This document shows, one piece after another, positions 1 to 6,004 of a stretch of 9,161 nucleotides of DNA. Made by a program: the position numbers and the translations under genes. The first letter of the stretch is position 1. Each line of letters opens with the position of its first letter. The notes beneath the pieces are model-generated. The model had not been told where the DNA came from. It was given only the letters and a program-made list of their open reading frames with translations, and did not search any database. Source of the DNA: Elusimicrobiota bacterium (GTDB taxonomy: Bacteria > Omnitrophota > Gorgyraeia > Zapsychrales > Fredricksoniimonadaceae); contig JAAYZZ010000178.1 of assembly GCA_012514595.1 (NCBI GenBank), positions 1-9,161 of the forward strand. Reading direction: 5' to 3'.

Positions 1-196
1 GACCCGGGGGACCGGAAAAAAGGATGTGCTCCAGAGGTTCCTTGCGCTGACGCGCAGCGCCGACACTGACACGGATATTCTCGACCAGGTCCTTCTGGCC
101 GATGAAATCCTCCAGCCGCGAGGGACGAAGGGAAAGGCTGGTGACCCTGTCCTCTTCCGTCTCCTGATTGAGAACGACGCGTTTGATCCCCTCCAT
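1..196 (-). CDS. ruvB: RuvB, Holliday junction branch-migration helicase (N-terminal 65 residues, cut by window edge)
   Basis: RuvB is the AAA+ ring motor that, with RuvA, drives branch migration of Holliday junctions during recombinational repair. Reading the minus strand from the ATG at 194-196 gives 65 residues before the window ends. The segment LRPSRLEDFIGQ (residues 23-34), then ENIRVSVGAARQR (39-51) and the start of the Walker A loop, FSGPPG (60-65), match the conserved RuvB N-terminus closely in order and spacing. The rest of Walker A, Walker B and the winged-helix domain lie beyond base 1. The start is supported by a purine-rich ribosome site inside the end of scpA and by a 4-nt gap after the scpA stop, so translation is probably coupled. 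Other clamp-loader-type AAA+ proteins are less likely because the DFIGQ block and its distance to Walker A fit RuvB. ruvA and ruvC are not in view. Confidence 0.93.
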   Translation of the reverse strand, partial: MEGIKRVVLNQETEEDRVTSLSLRPSRLEDFIGQKDLVENIRVSVGAARQRKEPLEHILFSGPPG

Positions 197-200
197 CGGA

Positions 201-941
201 CTAGATCCTCTGCAGCGTGATGTTCTGGGTATTGCGGACGACCTCGATCCCCGAAAAAAGACGCTTCTGGACCACCAGGACCTCCTTCATACGGCAAAGC
301 TCCAGGACCGCCATAAAGGTGACGATGACCTCCATCTTCTCGTGCGCAAGGGCGAAAAGATCTTCCAGGCGGAACGCGGGGGTCTCCACCAGCATATGGA
401 GGATCAGGTGCACCTTCTTCTCGACGGTGTACTCCTCCTTGATCACCTCATACTCCCCCTTCTCGGGCTTGTTCTGCAGGGCCTGGGAAAGGGCCGTGAT
501 GAGATCAAAAAGGTTCGCCTCGAAGTAGACCTCCTTGGCATCCTCCTTCATCTCGTTCAGGGCTTCTTCATTGATGCGGCGCTCAAAAAGATCGGAGCGC
601 GTCTCGGCCCGTCGGCGGAGTTCCTCGGCCGCCTCCTTGATCTTCTGGTATTCCTCGAGACGGCGGACCAGTTCCGACCGGGGGTCCTCGGGCGGCTCCT
701 CGGCCGTCGGGTCCGGGGGCAGGAGCATCCGGGACTTGATCTCCAGAAGGGTCGCCGCCATGACAAGGAATTCGCCGATCCCGTCGAGATCCAGCACCTT
801 CATCATTTCAATGTATTCGAGATATTGCTCGGTGATGCGGGAGATGGGGATGTCGCAGATGTCGATCTCGTTCTTCTTGATAAGATACAAAAGAAGATCA
901 AGAGGCCCTTCGAACAGGTCAAGCTGGAATGTATGTCCCAT
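201..941 (-). CDS. scpA: ScpA, kleisin subunit of the Smc-ScpAB chromosome condensation complex
   Basis: ScpA bridges the heads of the Smc dimer and, with ScpB, helps condense and segregate the chromosome in the nucleoid. The 246 residues match the usual family length. The N-terminal signature LDLFEGPLDLLLYLI (residues 7-21) is followed by KKNEIDICDIPISRITEQYLEYI-type sequence (22-44), the helical part that contacts the Smc neck. A charged, coiled-coil-prone stretch (about 80-135) follows. The C-terminal winged helix (about 165-235, with VIVTFMAVLELCRMKE at 205-220) would bind the Smc head cap. The start lies 1 nt after the trpS stop (TGATATG) and has no clear ribosome site, so it is probably translated by reinitiation after trpS. 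The downstream neighbour is ruvB, not scpB, which often follows scpA. Identification is secure. Confidence 0.96.
   Translation of the reverse strand: MGHTFQLDLFEGPLDLLLYLIKKNEIDICDIPISRITEQYLEYIEMMKVLDLDGIGEFLVMAATLLEIKSRMLLPPDPTAEEPPEDPRSELVRRLEEYQKIKEAAEELRRRAETRSDLFERRINEEALNEMKEDAKEVYFEANLFDLITALSQALQNKPEKGEYEVIKEEYTVEKKVHLILHMLVETPAFRLEDLFALAHEKMEVIVTFMAVLELCRMKEVLVVQKRLFSGIEVVRNTQNITLQRI
206..211 (-). promoter_or_regulatory. Ribosome binding site of ruvB inside scpA
   Basis: The minus strand reads AGAGGA here, 9 nt before the ruvB ATG. It overlaps the last codons of scpA, just before its TAG stop. This supports the chosen ruvB start and suggests ribosomes finishing scpA reload on ruvB. 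Confidence 0.6.
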
Positions 942-942
942 A

Positions 943-1929
943 TCAGTTGGCGCCGAAAACGGCTTTCCGGACCTGGGTCATGGTCTCCGTTGCGATGGCC
1001 GAAGCCTTGTCGGCCCCCTCCTTGAGGACATTCTTGACGAATGCGGGGTCCTTGAGGATCTTCTGGCGGTTCTCCCTCAAGGGACGCAGATATTCGATAA
1101 TAGCATCGGCCAGGTCCTTCTTACAGTCCGTGCAGCCCTTGGCCGCGCCCGTGCACCATTCCACGACAGCCTTCTCCTCGGCGGAGGCAAAGGCCTTGTA
1201 GTAGGCAAAGACATTGCAGACCTCGGGGTGTCCCGGATCCGTTCGCTTGATCCTTTGGGGATCGGTCACCATGGTCTTGACCTTCTTGAGAATGTCCTCG
1301 GGAGAGTCCGAAAGATTGATCGTGTTGCCGTAGCTCTTCGACATCTTGCGGTTGTCCAGGCCCAGGAGGCGCGGTGTAGGCGTCAGGATCGCCTCGCAAT
1401 CGCTGAAAAGTTCCGTCTTAAAAAGAAAGTTGAACCGACGGGCGATCTCGCGGGTGAGCTCCAGGTGCGGCAGCTGGTCCTCTCCGATCGGGACCGCCTG
1501 GGCCCGGTAGAGCAGGATGTCCGCGGCCTGCAGGACCGGATAGCCCAAGAACGCATAGGTCTGAAGATCTCGGGTCGTGATCTCGCGCAGCTGTTCCTTG
1601 TAGGTCGGGTTCCTCTCGAGCCATCCCAAAGGAGTGATACATGAAAGGATCATCTGGAGTTCCAGATGCTGGGGAACATCGGACTGGAGGAAGATGATCG
1701 ATCTTTGGGGATCGATCCCGCAGGAGAGCCAGTCTATGACCATCTCCAGGCCGTTCTCCCGGAGGGGGGCGCTCTGTTCGTATTCCCCCATGAGGGCGTG
1801 CCAGTCGACGACGCTGTAGACGCAGCGATGCGTGTCCTGAAGGCGGACCCAGTTCGACAGGGCCCCGACCAGGTGTCCCAGGTGGAGCTTTCCTGTCGGA
1901 CGCATGCCGCTGAAAACGGTCTTCCTCAT
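943..1929 (-). CDS. trpS: Tryptophanyl-tRNA synthetase (TrpRS), class I
   Basis: TrpRS charges tRNA-Trp with tryptophan using ATP, in the cytoplasm. The 328 residues match the usual bacterial length. The class I ATP-binding motifs are both present: PTGKLHLGHLVGAL (11-24, the HIGH box read as HLGH) and RKMSKSYGN (194-202, the KMSKS loop). Between them are the tryptophan-pocket region with GYPVLQAADILLY (129-141) and VPIGEDQLPHLELTREIARRFN (146-167), both typical of TrpRS rather than TyrRS. Four cysteines at 238, 259, 266 and 269 in the tRNA-binding C-terminal region follow a C-x20-C-x6-C-x2-C pattern, close to that of TrpRS enzymes known to carry a [4Fe-4S] cluster. The ATG overlaps the infB stop by 4 nt (ATGA), with AAGGAAG just upstream, so the gene is translationally coupled to infB. 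scpA follows after 1 nt. Confidence 0.98.
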   Translation of the reverse strand: MRKTVFSGMRPTGKLHLGHLVGALSNWVRLQDTHRCVYSVVDWHALMGEYEQSAPLRENGLEMVIDWLSCGIDPQRSIIFLQSDVPQHLELQMILSCITPLGWLERNPTYKEQLREITTRDLQTYAFLGYPVLQAADILLYRAQAVPIGEDQLPHLELTREIARRFNFLFKTELFSDCEAILTPTPRLLGLDNRKMSKSYGNTINLSDSPEDILKKVKTMVTDPQRIKRTDPGHPEVCNVFAYYKAFASAEEKAVVEWCTGAAKGCTDCKKDLADAIIEYLRPLRENRQKILKDPAFVKNVLKEGADKASAIATETMTQVRKAVFGAN

Positions 1930-1938
1930 AACTTCCTT
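1926..1938 (-). promoter_or_regulatory. infB/trpS junction: ATGA overlap with ribosome binding site
   Basis: The minus strand has AAGGAAG at 1932-1938 followed by TTATGA, where ATG (1927-1929) starts trpS and TGA (1926-1928) stops infB. The 4-bp overlap is a standard arrangement for translational coupling and fixes the trpS start. Confidence 0.75.
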
Positions 1939-4430
1939 GCGATCTGTTCGATCTCAAAGGCCTCGATGATGTCCCCGACCTGGTAGTCCGTGTAATTGCT
2001 GATCCCGATCCCGCACTCGTAGCCCTCCCCCACCTCTTTGACATCATCCTTGAAGCGTTTGAGGGTTGTGATCTTGCCTGTGAAGAGGGTCTGTCCGTTG
2101 CGCATCACGTCGACGTTCAGGCGGGAACGCATCTTTCCTTTGACAACCTTGCAACCGGCCACGATCCCGGCCTTGGTCAGGTCAAAGACCTGAAGGACTT
2201 CGGCGCGTGCAATGAAGATGCGCTTGGTGTCCGGCGTCAGAAGGCCCTCGAGAGCGGCCCGAACGTCATTGACGATATCGTAAATGACATTATACCGGCG
2301 GATATCCACGGGGGTCTTGCGCATTTCCTCATGAGCGTCCGCACTGGTGTTCACATTGAAGGAAATAACGATCGCTTTCGAGACATGGGCCAGGATCACG
2401 TCCGAGGCGTTGACATCCCCGACGCCGCTGTGGATGAACCTGATCCGGACCTCTTTGTTCTCGGCCGGGATCTTTTCCAGGGCCCCGCGCAGCGCCTCAC
2501 AGGACCCCTGAACATCCGCCTTGAGAACGATATTCAGGTCCTTGACCTCTCCGGCGTTCGTTTTTGCGAACAGGTCCTCGAGCGTGATCTTCGAGGAGGC
2601 GCGCAGACGTTCCGCCTTGAGGCGCTCCTCACGGACGCCCGTGATCTCTCTCGCGACCTTTTCCGTCTCAACGACAAAGAATCTCTCTCCGGCCTCGGGG
2701 ACCCCGGGAAGCCCCAGGATCTCGACCGGTGATGAGGGCCCCGCGCTCTGGATGGCCTTGTCGTGATCGTCGAACATGGCCTTGACCTTTCCGTAGAAAG
2801 GTCCCACGACCACGATGTCCCCCTCTTTCAGGGTCCCTCCCTGGACGATGATCGTCGCCATGGCGCCCTTCCCCGGGCTCATATGCGCCTCGACCACGAT
2901 TCCCGAGGCCTTCTTGTCCGGGTTGGCCTTCAGTTCCAGCATCTCGGACTCGAGAAGGATCATCTCCAGAAGCTGGTCGATCCCCTGGCCTGTCATGGCC
3001 GAGACCGGGACAACAACAGTTTTTCCACCCCAATCCTCCGGGGCAAGATCATGCTCCATCAATTGTTTCTTGACCTTGTCGGGGTCTGAATCCGGAAGGT
3101 CGATCTTGTTCAGGGCCACGACAATCGGGACATTCCCGGCCCGCGCGTGGTCGATCGCCTCGAGCGTCTGCGGCATGAGCCCCTCGTTGGCCGCCACGAC
3201 AACGACCACAAGGTCCGTGACATGCGCGCCGCGGGCCCTCATGGCCGTGAAGGCCGCGTGCCCGGGGGTGTCGAGGAATGTGATCATCCCCTTGTTGATC
3301 TTTACGGAATAGGCACTGATGTGCTGGGTGATCCCGCCGTGTTCGGTGTCGACGACTTTTGTCTTTCGGATCGCATCGATCAGGGACGTTTTTCCGTGAT
3401 CTACATGCCCCATGAAGGTGACCACGGGGGCCCGGGCTTTGAGAAGGGACGGATCCTCTGCCGTCTTGTCGTGTTCGGCGATCGCGATCTCCTCCTCGGT
3501 CTTTCCCTCGATGAGGTGAAAGCCGAATTCCTGGCAGACCTTCTGCGCGACATCGGCGCCAAGATTCTGGTTGATGCTGGCAAAGATCCCCATTCCCATC
3601 AGGGTCTTGAGGACGACATTTGCCTTTTGTTGCAATTTAAAGGCCAATTCCCCGACGGTAACGGGGACCTTCATCTCGATGTCCTGAAGAGGGCCGTCCC
3701 TCTTGGCGATGGCCGGTTCGGCCAGGGTCTGTTCCGCCTCCGCATCTTTATGGCGGCGATCATCGTGACGATGTCCGGCCGCATGGCCTTCGGGGCCGCG
3801 CGCGGGGCGTTTCTTTGGCAAAGGATCGACGTGAATGAAGGCAGGGCCTTCCGCCAGGGTTTTCTTTTTTGTGATGATCGTCTTGGTGACCTTCTTGAAG
3901 ACCTTCTTTTGGCCTTCCTTTGTCTCTTCCCCGTCCTTTGGTTTCTGCTCAACGATAGAGACTTCGGTGCGGACGCTGGTCGTCTCTGTCATGGCAGGGT
4001 TCGCCGCGACGTGAGGAGAAGCCTCCGGGGCCGCAGGGGCCTCGGGCTCCTTTTTGGGCGCCGCGGCTTCCTCGGCCGCCTTCTGGGCCGCCAACATTTC
4101 CATCCGCTGTTCGACCTTGCGGACGACAAGGGTTTCTTTCTTGGCCGGCTTGACAGGTTCTTTAGGAGTTGCCTTTTTGGCGGACGTTTTGGCTGCGGCC
4201 GCCTTCTTGGCAGGAGACTTCTTGGCGGGAGCTTTCTTTACAGCCTTTTTCTCCGGTTCTTGCTCCTTGGTCACGAGTCCCTTGGCCTCGAGTTCGCCAC
4301 GAAGAACGGCCATGACCGCAGGGCTCAGGTCCTGGTCGGGCCCCTTGGCCTTAAGCTTGATGGTCTTCAGGGTCTCCTGAAGGACGTGTTCCTCGATATT
4401 GATCTTTTTGGCGAAATCGCTCAATAACAT
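1926..4430 (-). CDS. infB: Translation initiation factor IF-2
   Basis: IF-2 is the GTPase that places initiator fMet-tRNA on the small subunit and promotes subunit joining. The protein has 834 residues. Residues 1-52 form an IF2N-like helical domain. A low-complexity linker rich in Lys, Ala, Pro and Glu spans about 55-250, including AKK-type repeats at 63-98 and a His-rich patch near 216-228. A second IF2N-like domain lies at about 252-308. The G domain has G1 GHVDHGKTS (341-349), the switch I threonine in GGITQHIS (368), G3 DTPGH (387-391, with the catalytic histidine 391), G4 NKID (441-444) and G5 SAM (477-479). Domains II to IV fill 510-834, ending in the fMet-tRNA-binding beta barrel. The open frame extends 132 codons further upstream, but that part is the nusA gene in another frame. 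The ATG at 4428-4430 begins the recognisable IF2N domain. rimP and nusA lie upstream as usual, but trpS follows in place of the common rbfA and truB. Confidence 0.98.
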   Translation of the reverse strand: MLLSDFAKKINIEEHVLQETLKTIKLKAKGPDQDLSPAVMAVLRGELEAKGLVTKEQEPEKKAVKKAPAKKSPAKKAAAAKTSAKKATPKEPVKPAKKETLVVRKVEQRMEMLAAQKAAEEAAAPKKEPEAPAAPEASPHVAANPAMTETTSVRTEVSIVEQKPKDGEETKEGQKKVFKKVTKTIITKKKTLAEGPAFIHVDPLPKKRPARGPEGHAAGHRHDDRRHKDAEAEQTLAEPAIAKRDGPLQDIEMKVPVTVGELAFKLQQKANVVLKTLMGMGIFASINQNLGADVAQKVCQEFGFHLIEGKTEEEIAIAEHDKTAEDPSLLKARAPVVTFMGHVDHGKTSLIDAIRKTKVVDTEHGGITQHISAYSVKINKGMITFLDTPGHAAFTAMRARGAHVTDLVVVVVAANEGLMPQTLEAIDHARAGNVPIVVALNKIDLPDSDPDKVKKQLMEHDLAPEDWGGKTVVVPVSAMTGQGIDQLLEMILLESEMLELKANPDKKASGIVVEAHMSPGKGAMATIIVQGGTLKEGDIVVVGPFYGKVKAMFDDHDKAIQSAGPSSPVEILGLPGVPEAGERFFVVETEKVAREITGVREERLKAERLRASSKITLEDLFAKTNAGEVKDLNIVLKADVQGSCEALRGALEKIPAENKEVRIRFIHSGVGDVNASDVILAHVSKAIVISFNVNTSADAHEEMRKTPVDIRRYNVIYDIVNDVRAALEGLLTPDTKRIFIARAEVLQVFDLTKAGIVAGCKVVKGKMRSRLNVDVMRNGQTLFTGKITTLKRFKDDVKEVGEGYECGIGISNYTDYQVGDIIEAFEIEQIARKL

Positions 4431-4434
4431 ACGG

Positions 4435-4439
4435 CTCCG
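4435..4439 (-). promoter_or_regulatory. Weak ribosome binding site of infB
   Basis: The minus strand reads CGGAG 4 nt before the infB ATG, which is closer than ideal. The nine in-frame codons upstream contain no ATG, GTG or TTG, so the start at 4428-4430 is favoured despite the short spacing. The 34-nt gap between nusA and infB is the widest in the window and holds nothing else recognisable. Confidence 0.45.
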
Positions 4440-4464
4440 TTCGTTGCTGCGGATGAATGGTCGC

Positions 4465-5520
4465 TTATTCCTTCTCTTCGGTCTCGGCAGACCCTTCCTC
4501 CGAAGCTTCCTCCTCGACGATCTCCTCGATCTCCTCGACGACCTCTTCGGTCTCTTCCTCGGCCTGTTTGAGATGCTCCTCCCACTGGTTCGCGGAGAAG
4601 ATATCGATCTCCCATCCGACGAGCTTCCCGGCCAGGCGGACATTCTGCCCGTAACGACCGATCGCGATGGACAGCTGGTCGTCGGCCACGATGATATTGG
4701 CCTTCTTCTCTTCCGAGAGAAGCTGCATCTGGGAGATCTCGGCCGGTGAAAGAGCGGCCTGGATATATTCCTTGATGTCCGGGGAGTAGCGGACGATATC
4801 GATCTTCTCCCCGTGAAGCTCTCCAACGATATTCTTGACGCGCGACCCTCTCATGCCGACGCAGGCGCCGACGCAGTCGACCTTGTCATCCTTGGAATAG
4901 ACCGAGATCTTGGTCCTCTCGCCGGGATCGCGTGCGATCGCCTTGACCTCGATGATGCCTTCGTAGATCTCGGGGACCTCAAGCTCAAAGAGCCGCTTGA
5001 CGAAATTGGGATGGGCCCGTGACAGGATGATCTGGGGTCCGCGGGATTCCCTCTGCACTTCCAGGATGAGCGCGCGGATACGGTCCCCCTGCCGGAATTC
5101 CTCCTTGCCGCAAAGTTCGCTGCGCGGAACAAGGGCCTCGGTGCGCCCCAGGTCCACAATAAGGTTCCCCCGGTCGAAACGGTAGACGTTCCCGGAAATG
5201 ATCTGTCCCAGACGCGCCCCGTATTCGTTGTAGACCACATCCTTCTCGGCCTCACGGATCTTCTGAAAGATGACCTGTTTGGCGGTCTGGGCTGCGATGC
5301 GGCCGAACTCCCCGGAGCGCATCTCCTGCCCATTCGCAAAGGCCGTGATCTTCCCGGTCTTTGTGTCCAGCTTGGCCGTGACCTCTTCCTCTTCACCGAT
5401 CGTCCAGACCTTCCGGGCCGCAGAGGCAACGGCAGCCTCGACCGCCTCAATGAGGACCTCCTTGCTGATACCCTTATCCCGCTCGATCTGTTCCAAGATC
5501 GCCATCAGTTCGCTTTCCAT
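4465..5520 (-). CDS. nusA: Transcription termination/antitermination factor NusA
   Basis: NusA binds RNA polymerase and nascent RNA and tunes pausing, termination and antitermination. The 351 residues contain the RNA polymerase-binding N-terminal domain (about 1-103), an S1 domain (about 105-170, with GNLIVDLGRTEALVPRSE at 118-135), KH1 (about 205-250, with VGACVGMRGSRVKNIVGEL at 217-235) and KH2 (about 265-312, with DDQLSIAIGRYGQNVRLAGK at 280-299). There are no C-terminal acidic repeat domains of the E. coli type. The protein instead ends in a low-complexity glutamate-rich tail (about 320-351). KH1 reads DCVGACVG where many bacteria have DPVGACVG. The start follows a good AGGAG site, and rimP lies 12 nt upstream, as in most bacteria. 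infB begins 34 nt downstream. In other bacteria NusA often regulates its own operon, but I see no leader here that would show this. Confidence 0.97.
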   Translation of the reverse strand: MESELMAILEQIERDKGISKEVLIEAVEAAVASAARKVWTIGEEEEVTAKLDTKTGKITAFANGQEMRSGEFGRIAAQTAKQVIFQKIREAEKDVVYNEYGARLGQIISGNVYRFDRGNLIVDLGRTEALVPRSELCGKEEFRQGDRIRALILEVQRESRGPQIILSRAHPNFVKRLFELEVPEIYEGIIEVKAIARDPGERTKISVYSKDDKVDCVGACVGMRGSRVKNIVGELHGEKIDIVRYSPDIKEYIQAALSPAEISQMQLLSEEKKANIIVADDQLSIAIGRYGQNVRLAGKLVGWEIDIFSANQWEEHLKQAEEETEEVVEEIEEIVEEEASEEGSAETEEKE

Positions 5521-5529
5521 GACTTTACT

Positions 5530-5535
5530 CTCCTA
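5530..5535 (-). promoter_or_regulatory. Ribosome binding site of nusA merged with the rimP stop
   Basis: The minus strand reads TAGGAG: the rimP stop TAG (5533-5535) is part of the AGGAG ribosome site (5530-5534), 9 nt before the nusA ATG. This fixes the nusA start and ties its translation to termination of rimP. Confidence 0.75.
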
Positions 5536-5994
5536 GATGACCTGTTTTCCTCTTTCGATCATATCGATGGGGACGATCTTCTCCCCGGACCCTGTCCGGA
5601 GGATGATCTCGCCGTCCCGAACACCGCCAATGACCCCTTCTGTCTCCTTCCGTCCCTCAAAAGGGGCCCGGAAGAAAATATGGACCGGGCGGCCTATCGC
5701 CCGTCTGAAATCGTAAAAATTCCTGAGCGGCCTATCCAGCCCCGGTGAAGAGACCTCCAGGGTATAATGAGGCCCCAGATGGAGCTCTTCCTCAAGGACC
5801 CTGTCCAGCGCACGGTTGACCCGTTCGCACTCGTCGATCTCGATCCCTCCCATCGGACGGTCCGTCAAAAGCTGGAAGTGAAGGGTCTCGTTATGCGCGT
5901 GAACATGAAGATCCACGACCTCAAGACCTTCTTCGCGGCAGATCTCCTCTGCGCGGATAAGGGCCCTTGTCCTGATCTCTTCGGTCCTGCCCAT
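5533..5994 (-). CDS. rimP: Ribosome maturation factor RimP
   Basis: RimP assists assembly of the 30S ribosomal subunit. The 153 residues match the family length. The N-terminal alpha/beta domain (about 1-85) contains GGIEIDECERVNRALDRVLE (49-68) and the hallmark YTLEVSSPGLDRPL (77-90), which is the most conserved RimP block. The C-terminal domain (about 91-153) is an SH3-like barrel with the GRPVHIFFR strand (101-109) and ends near EKIVPIDMIERGKQVI. The ATG lies 9 nt after the proS stop, with AAGGAT overlapping that stop as a ribosome site. Position immediately upstream of nusA and infB is the classic context and confirms the assignment. Confidence 0.96.
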   Translation of the reverse strand: MGRTEEIRTRALIRAEEICREEGLEVVDLHVHAHNETLHFQLLTDRPMGGIEIDECERVNRALDRVLEEELHLGPHYTLEVSSPGLDRPLRNFYDFRRAIGRPVHIFFRAPFEGRKETEGVIGGVRDGEIILRTGSGEKIVPIDMIERGKQVI

Positions 5995-5998
5995 CTTT

Positions 5999-6004
5999 AT
6001 CCTT
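5999..6004 (-). promoter_or_regulatory. Ribosome binding site of rimP overlapping the proS stop
   Basis: The minus strand reads AAGGAT, whose first base is the last base of the proS TGA stop (6004-6006), 4 nt before the rimP ATG. Spacing is short but acceptable for a coupled gene. Confidence 0.5.

Noticed and set aside
535..1644. A 369-codon plus-strand open frame spanning parts of scpA and trpS
   Set aside because: It crosses two convincingly identified genes, has a Ser/Arg-rich composition and carries no motif.
1418..2047. A 209-codon minus-strand open frame across the infB/trpS junction
   Set aside because: It is in a different frame from both real genes and has the Arg/Pro/Gly-rich composition of a frame shadow.
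3147..4427. A 426-codon plus-strand open frame opposite infB
   Set aside because: It lies entirely within the IF-2 gene. Its Leu/Gly/Phe/Arg-rich end is only the mirror of the Lys/Ala codons of the IF-2 linker.
4431..4464. Possible hairpin or internal promoter in the nusA-infB gap
   Set aside because: Only a 4-bp inverted repeat (ACGG..CCGT) is present, there is no U-run, and 34 nt leaves little room. I see no convincing -10/-35 pair.
4510..4565. Repetitive ctcctcgat-like stretch that could be a tandem repeat element
   Set aside because: It is explained by glutamate codons of the NusA acidic tail read on the minus strand; the units are imperfect and coding.
4431..4826. A 132-codon upstream extension of the infB frame
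   Set aside because: It overlaps the nusA coding region, is Arg/Ser-rich and unlike IF-2, and a good IF2N domain starts at the ATG at 4428-4430.
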